Positions 17,078 through 27,860 of a stretch of 64,000 nucleotides of DNA are shown piece after piece (within the stretch, counting starts at the first letter, position 1; each line of letters starts with the position of its first letter). A program made the position numbers and the translations under genes. Where the stretch lies: the NCBI RefSeq assembly GCF_034541975.1, contig NZ_JAVYJM010000001.1, one strand, 5' to 3'. The notes under the pieces are model-generated. The model ran no database searches and had not been told where the DNA came from. It saw only the letters and a program-made list of their open reading frames with translations. The stretch comes from Dermacoccus abyssi. GTDB lineage: Bacteria; Actinomycetota; Actinomycetes; Actinomycetales; Dermatophilaceae.

Positions 17078-19415
17078 CACCCAGACCAGCCCCAACCGCC
17101 ACGCCGGCAAGAGCGTCCGCGCCCAGGACGTCGACTTCAGGCCACTCGACGTCGAGCGGGACGTCCCGCTCGTGCACAGCTGGCTGACTCACCCGCGCTC
17201 GCACTTCTGGGACATGCAGGAGGCCACGCGTGACGACGTTGCTGCCGGCTACCGCCGCACCGCCGAATCCCCGCACGAGGACGCCTGGATCGGAGAGATC
17301 GACGGCATGCCGATCGTTCTCGTCGAGACGTACGATCCCGCACACCACCCCCTCTCCGACCCGGCAGTCGGCGCCGATGTGCGTGACGGTGACCTCGGCA
17401 TACACCTGCTCGTCGCCCCGCCGGAGGGTGAAACACGCCGCGGCCTGACGAGCGCCGTCATGGAAGCCGTCGTCGGGTTCTGCTTCTCCCGCGGCGCCGA
17501 CCGCATCGTCGTCGAACCCGATGTGCGCAACACCGCCGTCCACGCGAAGAACGCCGAAGTCGGGTTCGAGCGCGTGGCCGACGTTCAGCTTCCCGACAAG
17601 CGGGCTGCGTTCAGCGTCTGCACCCGCGACGCGTTCACCCGCGCGTGCTCCCCGATGAACCGTGCGTGGGACGAAGCCGAACGCCTCGTCACGGCCAAGG
17701 CGATCGGCGAGTTCGCCCACGAGCTGCTCATCACTCCAGAGCCGCTCGAATCCGGCGCCTACGCACTGCGCATCCCCGCGGGTGACGACCGGCAAGCCGT
17801 CGACTGGTACTTCCGCGCGCGGCGCTACGCGCTCGAGCACTGGCACGTCGACCCGCGCAGCATCGAACGCCGCACCCTCGACGGGCGCATCGGCCCGGCG
17901 AGCGCCACGACGCTCGTCCTCGACCTGCGCGACGCTCTGAGCCTCGACGGAGACCTGCTCACCACCTATCTCGAGGAACTCTCCTCAACCGTCGCTCACC
18001 GCGTGCGCACGAGCGACCCGTCGCGTCCGACGAGCGCGGACCTGCTCGATGCCCCCGCACACGACGTCGAGGCGGCCATGGCCGAGGGCCACCCGTGCTT
18101 CGTCGCGACGAACGGGCGGATCGGCTTCTCCGCCGACGACCTCGCGGCCTACTCCCCCGAGGCCGGCGCCGATGTGCGGCCGTTGTGGGCTGCCGTACCG
18201 AAGGACGTCTCACACCTGTCGCACAGCGATCAGCTCGACGAGGAGCGCGCTTACCGTCTCGCGCTCGGTGACGCGCAGTACGAGCGTCTGCAGGAGCGCA
18301 TGCGGGAGGTTGGCGTGGAGCCGAGCACCCACCGGGTCATGCCTTTGCACCCGTGGCAGTGGAGCGAGCGGGTCCGGACGACCTTCGCCGAGGACGTGGC
18401 GCGTCGGCGCATCGTCCTGCTCGGCGAGGACACGGACAACCACCGCGCCTGCCAGTCGATCCGAACCTGGACGAACGTCGACGACCCGGCCCGTCCCTAC
18501 GTGAAGACTGCCCTGGCAGTGCGCAACATGGGGTTCGTCCGTGGGCTGTCACCCGCCTACATGCGCGCGACGCCTGCGATCAACGACTACGTCGCGAGCA
18601 TCGTCCGCCATGACGCCACGCTCGAAGCAGCCGGTTTCGACGTCCTCACCGAGTTCGCCGCCATCGGCTACACCGGCGACGTCTTCCACCGAGAGAACCT
18701 CACCGGCCCGCAGACGAAGATGATCGCCGGGCTGTGGCGCGAGTCCGCTGCCTCCCGCACCCCCGAGGGCGAGCAGGCCATGACGATGGCGGCGCTGCTC
18801 CACCGCGATCCGCACGGGCGGGCGTTCGTCACCGAACTCGTCGAAGCGTCGGGCCTCAAGGCACGCGAGTGGCTGCGCGGATACCTCGACGCGTACGTCC
18901 TGCCGGTCGTGCACATGCTGTCGGCGCGCCGACTGGCGTTCATCCCGCACGGCGAGAACATCATCTTGCGTCTTCGCGATCACCGCGTCGTCGGCGCCTT
19001 CCTCAAGGACATCGGCGAGGAGGTCGGCCTCATGGACGACGGCACCTCACCCGAGCGCGTCGAGGCTCTCCCCGCGGAGATCCGCCGCATCGTCGTCGAG
19101 GCAAGCAGCGCCGACATCGCGCTCGGGCTCTTCACCGACGTCTTCGACGGATTCCTGCGCTTCCTCGCGCCGATCCTCGTCGAGGACGGGCTGCTCACCG
19201 AGGCCGAATTCTGGAACGAGGTGAGCGACGTCGTCGCCACGTACGAGCGTGAGCACCCCGAGTACGCCACGTCGCTGCCGCTGCGAGCGCCGTCGTTCGC
19301 CCGCAGCTGCCTCAACCGACTCCAGCTGCGCAACCCGCTCGAGATGGTGAGCCTCGACGACACCGTCGGCTCGCTCATCAAGACAGGAGAGATCGCCAAC
19401 CCGATCGCCGGCTGA
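17070..19415 (+). CDS. Fused GNAT acyltransferase and IucA/IucC NIS siderophore synthetase (DesC-DesD type)
   Basis: A 781-residue protein that joins two activities normally on separate genes. Residues ~15-190 are a GNAT acyltransferase of the RhbD/AlcB/DesC type: FRPLDVERDVPLVHSWLTHP, GIHLLVAPP, and VVEPDVRNTAVHAKNAEVGFE. Residues ~195-781 are an IucA/IucC synthetase: AHELLITPEP, EGHPCFVATNGRIGFS, VMPLHPWQW, PYVKTALAVRNMGFVRGLSP, and FIPHGENIILRLRDHRVVGAFLKDIGEE (the H.EN...R...KD signature), then a FhuF-like C-terminal part. The fused enzyme would acylate N-hydroxycadaverine and then condense the units. There is no stop or frameshift between the domains. ATG 17070 overlaps the desB stop. 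Confidence 0.9.
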   Translation: MTDTQTSPNRHAGKSVRAQDVDFRPLDVERDVPLVHSWLTHPRSHFWDMQEATRDDVAAGYRRTAESPHEDAWIGEIDGMPIVLVETYDPAHHPLSDPAVGADVRDGDLGIHLLVAPPEGETRRGLTSAVMEAVVGFCFSRGADRIVVEPDVRNTAVHAKNAEVGFERVADVQLPDKRAAFSVCTRDAFTRACSPMNRAWDEAERLVTAKAIGEFAHELLITPEPLESGAYALRIPAGDDRQAVDWYFRARRYALEHWHVDPRSIERRTLDGRIGPASATTLVLDLRDALSLDGDLLTTYLEELSSTVAHRVRTSDPSRPTSADLLDAPAHDVEAAMAEGHPCFVATNGRIGFSADDLAAYSPEAGADVRPLWAAVPKDVSHLSHSDQLDEERAYRLALGDAQYERLQERMREVGVEPSTHRVMPLHPWQWSERVRTTFAEDVARRRIVLLGEDTDNHRACQSIRTWTNVDDPARPYVKTALAVRNMGFVRGLSPAYMRATPAINDYVASIVRHDATLEAAGFDVLTEFAAIGYTGDVFHRENLTGPQTKMIAGLWRESAASRTPEGEQAMTMAALLHRDPHGRAFVTELVEASGLKAREWLRGYLDAYVLPVVHMLSARRLAFIPHGENIILRLRDHRVVGAFLKDIGEEVGLMDDGTSPERVEALPAEIRRIVVEASSADIALGLFTDVFDGFLRFLAPILVEDGLLTEAEFWNEVSDVVATYEREHPEYATSLPLRAPSFARSCLNRLQLRNPLEMVSLDDTVGSLIKTGEIANPIAG

Positions 19416-19444
19416 TCGCCCCGAGCCACAACCGGGCATGACGC

Positions 19445-19478
19445 GGGCCGCACCCTCCCCTTCGGGAGGATGCGGCCC
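19445..19478. terminator. Hairpin closing the siderophore operon
   Basis: GGGCCGCA (19445-19452) pairs with TGCGGCCC (19471-19478), and inside it CCTCCC pairs with GGGAGG around a CTTC loop at 19460-19463, with one mismatch between the two stem parts. It sits between the ends of two convergent operons (19415 and 19512) and can serve both. Confidence 0.75.
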
Positions 19479-19511
19479 TCGTCAGTGGATCAGGCGATCG
19501 GCGTTCACCAC

Positions 19512-20783
19512 TCAGGCGACGTCGTTGCCACGCGAGATGGCGCCCTTCGCGTCACGCTCCTGCGCGCGCTTGAGAGCAGCCTTGCGCTGCTTCTCCGAGG
19601 CCTCGGCGATGCGAGCCGCCTTCTCCTCGTTGCGCGTGTAGTTGTGGCCCGACTCCGGGTCGAAGACGTGCATGTGTGCCGGGTCGAACGCGAACTCGAC
19701 CTCGTCACCCTCGAAGATCTGCGAGCGAGCGTCGAGGTTGACGACGATCTGGCTGCGAGCGCCTTCGCCGTCGAGCTCCTTCTCGAGGTTGTCGAGGTGG
19801 CCCTGGACCGAAGCGTCCTGCTCGAACGGGATGTAGGCGTACTGCTCGTTACCCAGCCACTCCGTCTGGTCGACGAGCGCACGGAACGTGGCACCGCCGG
19901 AGACCGGGTTGACCTCGGCGTCCTTGATGTACTCGGGGCGGATACCGACGATGACGACGTCCTTGCCCTTGACGTCGGCAGCGAGCTGCGGCGTCATCGG
20001 AACCGAGACGAAGGGCAGACGCAGCTGGTCGCCCTCGACGCGAGCCGGGACGAAGTTCATCGGCGGGGAGCCGATGAAGCCGGCGACGAAGAGGTTGACG
20101 GGCTGTTCGTACAGCTCACGTGGGCTCGCGCACTGCTGCAGGACGCCCTTCTTGAGGACGGCGACGCGGTCACCCAGCGTCATGGCCTCGGTCTGGTCGT
20201 GGGTGACGTAGATCGTCGTGATGCCGAGGCGACGCTGCATGCGAGCGATCTCGGTACGCATCTGGCCACGCAGCTTGGCGTCGAGGTTCGACAGCGGCTC
20301 GTCGAAGAGGAACGCTTCGGCCTCACGGACGATGGCGCGGCCCATGGCGACTCGCTGACGCTGACCACCGGAGAGGTTGCCCGGCTTGCGGTCGAGGTGG
20401 TCGTCGAGCTCGAGCATCTTGCTCGCCTCGCGCACCTTGCGCTGGATCTCGTCCTCGGAGTGCGTGCCCTTCGAAAGGCGCAGCGGGAACGCGATGTTCT
20501 CGAAGACCGTCAGGTGCGGGTAGAGGGCGTAGTTCTGGAACACCATAGCGAGGTTGCGGTCGCGCGGGGCCAGGTCGTTGACGCGCTTGCCGTTGATCTC
20601 GAGGTCACCGGAGGTGATGTCCTCGAGGCCGACGACCATGCGCAGCAGGGTGGACTTACCACAGCCGGACGGACCGACGAGGATCATGAACTCGCCGTCG
20701 GCGATGTCGAGGCTGACGTCGTTCACGGCCGGGAAGCCGTCGCCGTACTTCTTGACGATGTTCTTGAGCTGAATGCTTGACAT
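19512..20783 (-). CDS. ugpC: Sugar ABC transporter ATP-binding protein (UgpC/MsmK/SugC type)
   Basis: A 423-residue CUT1 ATPase. Walker A is GPSGCGKST (37-45), the Q-loop is VFQNYALYPH, the signature is LSGGQRQRVAMGRA (137-150), Walker B is AFLFDEPLSNLDAK, and the H-loop is VTHDQTEAM. The C-terminal half contains an OB/TOBE regulatory domain (FIGSPPMNFVPA, IVGIRPEYI). An extra Lys/Glu/Ala-rich tail of about 35 residues ends the protein. Such ATPases energise sugar uptake with two permeases and a binding protein, all encoded immediately upstream. AGGAGA about eight bases before ATG 20783 supports the start. Confidence 0.95.
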   Translation of the reverse strand: MSSIQLKNIVKKYGDGFPAVNDVSLDIADGEFMILVGPSGCGKSTLLRMVVGLEDITSGDLEINGKRVNDLAPRDRNLAMVFQNYALYPHLTVFENIAFPLRLSKGTHSEDEIQRKVREASKMLELDDHLDRKPGNLSGGQRQRVAMGRAIVREAEAFLFDEPLSNLDAKLRGQMRTEIARMQRRLGITTIYVTHDQTEAMTLGDRVAVLKKGVLQQCASPRELYEQPVNLFVAGFIGSPPMNFVPARVEGDQLRLPFVSVPMTPQLAADVKGKDVVIVGIRPEYIKDAEVNPVSGGATFRALVDQTEWLGNEQYAYIPFEQDASVQGHLDNLEKELDGEGARSQIVVNLDARSQIFEGDEVEFAFDPAHMHVFDPESGHNYTRNEEKAARIAEASEKQRKAALKRAQERDAKGAISRGNDVA

Positions 20784-20811
20784 TTTCTGTCTCTCCTAAG
20801 AGGGCCGGGCG

Positions 20812-21678
20812 TCAGCCCTTGACGGCGCCGGACGTGAGGCCGGAGACGATCCGACGCTGGAAGATCAGGACGAGGATGATGACGGGGATCGTCACAATGA
20901 CGGCCGCCGCGGCGATGGCGCCGGTCGGCTGCGTGAACTGGCTGGCACCGGTGAAGAAGCTCAGCGCGGCGGGAACCGTGCGGGCGTTGCCGGAGGTCAG
21001 CGAGATGGCGAAAACGAAGTCGTTCCACGCCGTGAAGAACGTGATGATCGCCGTCGTGAAGACGCCCGGGCCGGCCAGCGGAGCGATGACCTTGCGGAAC
21101 GCTTCCCACGAGGAGGCGCCGTCGACCTGAGCCGCCTGCTCCATCTCCCACGGGATTTGCTGGAAGAACGCCGAGAGCGTCCAGATCGACAGCGGCAGCG
21201 TCAGCGCAAGGTACGGAATGACGAGGCCGGGGATCGTGTCGAACAGGCCGATCTGACGCCACATGTTGAACAGCGGCGTCACCATGGCGATGACCGGGAA
21301 GAACGAGACCGCGAGGGCCATCGTGAGGATGACCTTCTTGCCCGGGAAGTCCAGGCGGGCGATCGCGTACGCACAGAACGTCGCGAGGATGACCGAGATG
21401 ACCGTGGCGAGCAGCGAGACGATGATCGAGTTGCGCAGCGCCGGCATGAACAGGTCGGACGCACCGCCCTTGAGGATCAGCTCGTAGTTCTCGAAGCTCG
21501 GGTTCGTCGGGAAGAAGTTACCGAAGGTGTTCTCCTTGCCGGTCGTGTCGGTCAGGGCCTTGTCGCTCTTGAGCGACAGGGCGAAGATCCACACGAGCGG
21601 CAGCAGCGTCCAGATCATGACGGGAATGGCGAAGCCGAGCATTCCCCACTTGGCCTTGTTGGAGACGTTGGTATCCAT
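20812..21678 (-). CDS. Carbohydrate ABC transporter permease (MalG/SugB-like)
   Basis: A 288-residue CUT1 inner-membrane permease with six predicted membrane segments, the first at residues ~15-36 (FAIPVMIWTLLPLVWIFALS). The EAA loop that docks on the ATPase is EMEQAAQVDGASSWEAFRKVIAPLAGPG. It is the second permease of the operon. Its ATG overlaps the stop of the preceding permease gene by one base (TGATG), showing translational coupling. Confidence 0.94.
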   Translation of the reverse strand: MDTNVSNKAKWGMLGFAIPVMIWTLLPLVWIFALSLKSDKALTDTTGKENTFGNFFPTNPSFENYELILKGGASDLFMPALRNSIIVSLLATVISVILATFCAYAIARLDFPGKKVILTMALAVSFFPVIAMVTPLFNMWRQIGLFDTIPGLVIPYLALTLPLSIWTLSAFFQQIPWEMEQAAQVDGASSWEAFRKVIAPLAGPGVFTTAIITFFTAWNDFVFAISLTSGNARTVPAALSFFTGASQFTQPTGAIAAAAVIVTIPVIILVLIFQRRIVSGLTSGAVKG

Positions 21679-22646
21679 CAGTTGTTCCTCCCAGCGGCCA
21701 GGTCGACCTTGAAGCCCTTGACGAAGATCGCCGCGATGATGAGCACGCAGAGGAAGAGGATGACGGCGAGGGCCGAGCCCATGCCGATCTCCACTCGGTC
21801 GATGGCTTCACGCGAGACGAGCATCGACAGGGACGTCGTCTTGTTGGCACCGCCGGTCATGACGTACGGGTTGTCGAAGATGCGGAAGGCGTCGAGCGTG
21901 CGGAACAGCAGGGCGACCATGATGGCGGCCTTCATGTTCGGCAGGATCACCTTCGTGAGGCGCTGCCACCACGTGGCGCCGTCGACCTTGGCCGCTTCCT
22001 CCATGGAGGAGTCGACCTGGGCGAGACCCGTGAGGAGCAGCAGGGACATGAACGGCGTCGTCTTCCAGATCTCCGACAGGCAGATGACGAACAGCGCGCT
22101 CCAGCGGTCGCCGAACCAGTCGTAGTCGAGCGGGAAGCTACCGAACGACAGCGTGTGCAGCCAGTGGTTGACGAAGCCCGTCGAGACGTCGAAGCCGAAC
22201 TTCCACGCGAACGCGGAGACGACCGTGATGATCGCGTACGGCAGCAGGACGACGGTGCGCAGCGTGCGACGCGGCATGACGATCTTGTTCATCAGCATCG
22301 CGATGGCGAAGCCGAGGATCAGCTCAACGACGACCGTCACGAGCGTGATGATGAGCGTCGTCCACATGGCCTCCAAGAACAGCGAGTCCTTGAAAGCGGA
22401 GACGTAGTTCTGCAGACCGACGAACTTCTTTCCCGCCGGGTCGGTGAGACGGTACTTGAAGAACGACAGGTACAGCGCGTTGAGGATCGGGTACATCGTC
22501 ACGAGAACCATGACGACGAACGCCGGGCCCGCGAGCTTCCAGCCGAGATTGCGCTCGGCCTTCGCGCGGTCGGAAAGGCGCGCCTTCTTGGGCTTTCCCG
22601 AGTCGGCTGCGGCCGACTTCGTGGTGTCTACAGCAGCGGAACTCAC
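21678..22646 (-). CDS. Carbohydrate ABC transporter permease (MalF/SugA-like)
   Basis: A 322-residue CUT1 permease. A Lys/Ala-rich cytoplasmic N-terminus (residues ~1-30) precedes six predicted membrane segments, the first being LAGPAFVVMVLVTMYPILNALYLSF. The EAA loop is SMEEAAKVDGATWWQRLTKVILPNMK. It pairs with the permease gene downstream, overlapping its start by one base. The binding-protein gene upstream overlaps this gene's ATG by four bases (22643-22646). Confidence 0.94.
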   Translation of the reverse strand: MSSAAVDTTKSAAADSGKPKKARLSDRAKAERNLGWKLAGPAFVVMVLVTMYPILNALYLSFFKYRLTDPAGKKFVGLQNYVSAFKDSLFLEAMWTTLIITLVTVVVELILGFAIAMLMNKIVMPRRTLRTVVLLPYAIITVVSAFAWKFGFDVSTGFVNHWLHTLSFGSFPLDYDWFGDRWSALFVICLSEIWKTTPFMSLLLLTGLAQVDSSMEEAAKVDGATWWQRLTKVILPNMKAAIMVALLFRTLDAFRIFDNPYVMTGGANKTTSLSMLVSREAIDRVEIGMGSALAVILFLCVLIIAAIFVKGFKVDLAAGRNN

Positions 22647-23947
22647 AGCAGTGCCTTCCCCTTCAGAACGTCAAGGATGTACTTCTGAGCCGTGGCCGGG
22701 GTCTGCTGGTTGACGGCGCTGGGCGGCGAGAACTTCAGCTGAAGGGCACCGGAGATGTCACCCCAGTAAGGCGAGAGCGGACGCGGGACGGCCTTGTCGA
22801 GCGACGTGCGGATCTGGGCGGCGATCCCGTTCGGGAAGGCCTCCTTCACCTTGGCGTCGTCGTACGACTTCTTGCGGCTGCTCGGGTTGCCCGAGGCCAC
22901 CATGTAAGCCGTGGTGTTCTCCTGGTTCGTGATGCAGTCGATGGCCTGGTAGGCGAGGTCCGTGTGCTTGGAGTTCTTGCCGACCGAGAGCTGGATTCCA
23001 CCGAACGGCGGCGCGGAGTCCTTGTCCGCTGCCGTGCGCGGGTAAATCGCCGCGGCAACGTCCTTCTTGTCACCCGTGTACGCGCCGTAGGTGTACGGCC
23101 AGTTCACGAGGAAGCCACCGTTGGGTGCCTGGAAGAGCGTCAGCGAGGCCGTTTCGTCGGAAGAGCCGACGGCCGGGCCACCCACGCCGCTCGTGGTGAC
23201 CTTGTTGATGATCGTGGCGGCCTTCTTGCCCGCCTCGGAGTCGAGACCGAGCTTGATGTTCTCGTACGTGGCGCTGGGGTTCTCGACGAGCTTGCCACCG
23301 GCACCCGCGACGAGCGCATTGATCCACACCGCATAGCCCTCGTAGAGCTTGGCCTGGACACCGACCTTGGTGTTCGTCTTCTGCGCGGCGCTGACGAGCT
23401 GGTCCCAGGTGACGGGCTTGCTCATGTCGAGGCCGGCCTTCTGGGCGACGGACTTCTTGTACCAGAGCAGCTGGGTGTTGGCCCAGAACGGAACCGACGT
23501 CAGCTTGCCCTTGTACATCGAGGCGTCGATGGAGCTCTGCACACGGTCCTCGGTGAAGTTCTTCTCCATCCCGGCCGGAATCGGCGCGAGGTAACCCGCG
23601 GCCGCGAACTCCGTGACGAAGGCGGGGTCGGCGCTCATGATGTCCATGGAGCTGTCACCCGCCGCGAGACGACGAAGCAGCTGCGTGCGCTGATCCGAGG
23701 CCGAGTTCGGCAGCAGTTCGACCTTGATCTTGTACTTGCCGCCCGAGTTCTTCGTGCAGTTAGCGGCCAACGTGGCCTGGCCACCCTTGCTGGCGTCGGA
23801 GTTACCGACGTCAGGGTTGATGTACCAGGTCAGCGTGGGCGTCGAACCCCCGCCGCTGTCCCCGCCGCAACCGGCGAGCACGCCCGTCGCGAGCATCGCC
23901 ATCGATGCTGCGACGGCTACCCGTCGGCGAGACTTGGATGTGTTCAT
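22643..23947 (-). CDS. Sugar-binding lipoprotein of ABC transporter (LpqY-like)
   Basis: A 434-residue extracellular solute-binding protein. A type II signal peptide ends in the lipobox LAGC (cysteine at ~residue 27), followed by a Gly/Ser linker. The mature part has SASDQRTQLLRRLAAGDSSM, ADPAFVTEFAAAGYLAP, NTQLLWYKKS, and EGYAVWINALVAGAGGKLVE, in the same order as equivalent blocks of mycobacterial LpqY, the trehalose receptor. Trehalose or a related disaccharide is therefore the best guess, not proven. ATG 23947 has GGAG about eight bases upstream; GTG 23953 is two codons earlier. It is the first gene of the importer operon. Confidence 0.88.
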   Translation of the reverse strand: MNTSKSRRRVAVAASMAMLATGVLAGCGGDSGGGSTPTLTWYINPDVGNSDASKGGQATLAANCTKNSGGKYKIKVELLPNSASDQRTQLLRRLAAGDSSMDIMSADPAFVTEFAAAGYLAPIPAGMEKNFTEDRVQSSIDASMYKGKLTSVPFWANTQLLWYKKSVAQKAGLDMSKPVTWDQLVSAAQKTNTKVGVQAKLYEGYAVWINALVAGAGGKLVENPSATYENIKLGLDSEAGKKAATIINKVTTSGVGGPAVGSSDETASLTLFQAPNGGFLVNWPYTYGAYTGDKKDVAAAIYPRTAADKDSAPPFGGIQLSVGKNSKHTDLAYQAIDCITNQENTTAYMVASGNPSSRKKSYDDAKVKEAFPNGIAAQIRTSLDKAVPRPLSPYWGDISGALQLKFSPPSAVNQQTPATAQKYILDVLKGKALL

Positions 23948-24205
23948 GAACACCGCTCCATCCTTGATGATTGACGTTTCATGATCACCTGCTCATGTGA
24001 CGATCGCCATAGTCAGGTGAGCACCGAGACCAAACGGTTACGCAGAAGCAACCGGCCCGTTATGCGAGCGGCGATAAGGGTCGAACAGTCACCCTCCAAG
24101 GGGTGAGTTGTGGACAGATGTCCGCCCTCGGCGCGCCCTCGCGACGACGGCATTCGGGATGGCGGCGCACCGAGGACACGACGACCGCTCCGATAGGCTC
24201 CGCGC
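23948..24205. promoter_or_regulatory. Divergent control region between the sugar importer and fumarase genes
   Basis: These 258 bases have no gene. TCACCTG (23985-23991) and CAGGTGA (24014-24020) form a spaced inverted repeat about 40-70 bases before the binding-protein gene and could be operator half-sites. On the plus strand TAGGCT (24194-24199) lies six bases before the fumarase ATG, which fits a leaderless message. No regulator gene is adjacent. Confidence 0.4.
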
Positions 24206-25942
<1,737 letters not shown>

Positions 25943-25972
25943 CGGCGTCGGCGACATCACCAAGGAGCCACC

Positions 25973-26593
25973 ATGAGCAGCACCCTCACGCCGCAGCAGG
26001 CCTGGGACACCCTCGTCGAGGGCAACCGACGCTTCGTCTCCGGCACGACGCAGCGCCCGCACAGTGACGGCGAGCGCCGGCGCGAGCTCGTCGCCGGGCA
26101 GGCACCCCAGGCCGTCATCTTCGGGTGCGGCGACTCCCGCGTGCCGGCTGAGATGATCTTCGACCAGGGCCTCGGCGATCTGTTCGTCGTGCGCACCGCG
26201 GGCCACGTGCTCGACCCCAGCGTGCTCGGCTCGATCGAGTTCGGCACCGAGGTGCTGCGCGCACCGCTCGTCGTCGTGCTCGGGCACAAGAGCTGCGGCG
26301 CCATCAACGCGACGCTCGCCGCCGAGGAGACCGGCGACATGCCGCCGGGGTACCTCCACACGATCATCGAGCGCGTCATGCCGTCGATCCTGCACGGGCG
26401 CAAGCACGGGCTGACGACCGGCGAGCAGTTCGAGGCCGAGCATGCCCGGGCGACGAGCGAGCTCCTCCCCCAGCGCAGTCAGCTGATCCGTGATCGCATC
26501 GACGCCGGCCGGCTCGCCGTCGTCGCCGTGCACTACGACATCGGTGAGGGCGAGGCGCACGTCGTCGGCACCCTGGGTGACATCACGGCCTGA
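25973..26593 (+). CDS. Beta-class carbonic anhydrase
   Basis: A 206-residue zinc enzyme converting CO2 and bicarbonate. The zinc ligands are C52 and D54-R56 in GCGDSR, and H105 and C108 in GHKSCGA. The remaining core (WDTLVEGNRRFVSG, VVRTAGHVLD, GSIEFGTEVL, and AVVAVHYDIGEGEAHVVG at the C-terminus) is typical of beta-CA clade members. AAGGAG stands about six bases before ATG 25973. It lies 30 bases after fumarase, so it is probably in the same transcript. A 9-bp stem hairpin follows at 26611. Confidence 0.93.
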   Translation: MSSTLTPQQAWDTLVEGNRRFVSGTTQRPHSDGERRRELVAGQAPQAVIFGCGDSRVPAEMIFDQGLGDLFVVRTAGHVLDPSVLGSIEFGTEVLRAPLVVVLGHKSCGAINATLAAEETGDMPPGYLHTIIERVMPSILHGRKHGLTTGEQFEAEHARATSELLPQRSQLIRDRIDAGRLAVVAVHYDIGEGEAHVVGTLGDITA

Positions 26594-26610
26594 TCGTCCG
26601 ACGCTGTCAC

Positions 26611-26642
26611 CGTGCCGCCGCCCCCCAGCGAGTGGCGGCACG
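26611..26642 (+). terminator. Hairpin after the carbonic anhydrase gene
   Basis: CGTGCCGCC (26611-26619) pairs perfectly with GGCGGCACG (26634-26642) across a 14-base loop, 17 bases beyond the stop codon. There is no U-tract. TACCGT near 26760 may be the -10 box of the malate dehydrogenase gene, which would make mdh a separate unit. Confidence 0.6.
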
Positions 26643-26816
26643 CCTGATGTCGCGGCACGCACAGGCTGCCGTGCGCCCCTCCCGGGCCACTCGCACACTC
26701 GGGGGCCTCGGGAGGGCCCGCAGGGACGTTCGGCCCTGACGCGGCGGGCCGGCTCGGCCTACCGTCAGTGGTGACCCGAGGTCTCGTCCGAGAACCCGCC
26801 GACGAAATGAGCCGTC

Positions 26817-27800
26817 ATGCCCAAGCCCGCCGTCCGCGTCGCCGTCAGTGGAGCTGCAGGTGCCATCGGATACAGCCTCCTGTTCCGCATCGCGGCGGGT
26901 GAGCTGCTCGGGCCCGATCAGCCGGTGGAGCTGCGCCTGCTCGAGGTCGACGAGGCGCTCGGCGCGCTCGAGGGCACCGTCATGGAACTGCAGGACTGCG
27001 CGTTCCCGTTGCTCGCGGGCATGGAGACCGGCTCCGACGCGCGCCGCATGTTCGACGGCGTCTCCCACGCGTTGCTCGTCGGGGCTAAGCCGCGCGGCCC
27101 GGGCATGGAACGCGGTGATCTGCTCGAGGTCAACGGCCGGATCTTCGGCCCGCAGGGTGAGGCGCTCAACGACGCGGCGTCCGATGACGTGCAGGTCACC
27201 GTCACCGGCAACCCCGCGAACACGAACTGCCTCATCGCGATGCACGCCGCGCGGGACATCCCGAACGAGCGCTTCAGCGCGCTGACGCGCCTCGACCAGA
27301 ACCGCGCCGTCGCGCAGCTCGCCACGAAGACGGGTGCGAGCGTCACCGACATCCACGACGTCATCATCTGGGGCAACCACAGCGCGACGCAGTACCCGGA
27401 CGTCACGCACGCGACGGTCCATGGCCGTGCCGCGCGCCTCGAGGTGGGCGACGACGCCTGGCTCAACGACGTCTTCATTCCCACCGTCGCCAAGCGCGGT
27501 GCCGCGATCATCGAGGCGCGCGGAGCGTCCTCGGCCGCGAGCGCGGCGAGCGCAACCATCGATCACGCGCGCGACTGGGCGCTCGGCACCGAGGCGATGG
27601 TCTCGATGGCCGTTCCGTCGGACGGCTCCTACGGGGTCCCCGAGGGCCTCGTGTCGAGCTTCCCCGTGACGGTGCGTGACCGCGCCTGGCGCATCGTGCC
27701 GGACCTGACGATCGACGAGTTCAGCCGCGCCCGCATCGATGCGAGCGTCGCCGAACTCGCGAGTGAGCGAGACGCCGTCCGAGCCCTCGGGCTCATCTGA
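26817..27800 (+). CDS. mdh: NAD-dependent malate dehydrogenase
   Basis: A 327-residue LDH/MDH superfamily enzyme of the cytosolic-type MDH branch used by Actinobacteria. The NAD loop is VSGAAGAIGYSLL (residues 10-22). The substrate-binding RLDQNRA holds the Arg-Asp pair, and the catalytic His is in IIWGNHSATQYPD. GAKPRGPGMERGDLLEVNG is the active-site loop. It oxidises malate to oxaloacetate. It lies 223 bases after carbonic anhydrase, past a hairpin, on the same strand as fumarase, so two consecutive TCA-cycle steps are encoded together. Confidence 0.97.
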   Translation: MPKPAVRVAVSGAAGAIGYSLLFRIAAGELLGPDQPVELRLLEVDEALGALEGTVMELQDCAFPLLAGMETGSDARRMFDGVSHALLVGAKPRGPGMERGDLLEVNGRIFGPQGEALNDAASDDVQVTVTGNPANTNCLIAMHAARDIPNERFSALTRLDQNRAVAQLATKTGASVTDIHDVIIWGNHSATQYPDVTHATVHGRAARLEVGDDAWLNDVFIPTVAKRGAAIIEARGASSAASAASATIDHARDWALGTEAMVSMAVPSDGSYGVPEGLVSSFPVTVRDRAWRIVPDLTIDEFSRARIDASVAELASERDAVRALGLI

Positions 27801-27811
27801 GCGTCGAGACC

Positions 27812-27860
27812 GCGCGTCGGCGCGTCAGGAGACCAGTGGGTTCCTGACGCGCCGACGTGC
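27812..27860 (+). terminator. Long hairpin after mdh
   Basis: A perfect 16-bp stem joins 27815-27830 to 27842-27857. It extends three more pairs outward with one G-T wobble (to 27812 and 27860). The loop is GACCAGTGGGT. It starts 12 bases after the stop of mdh. No U-tract follows. Confidence 0.8.
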
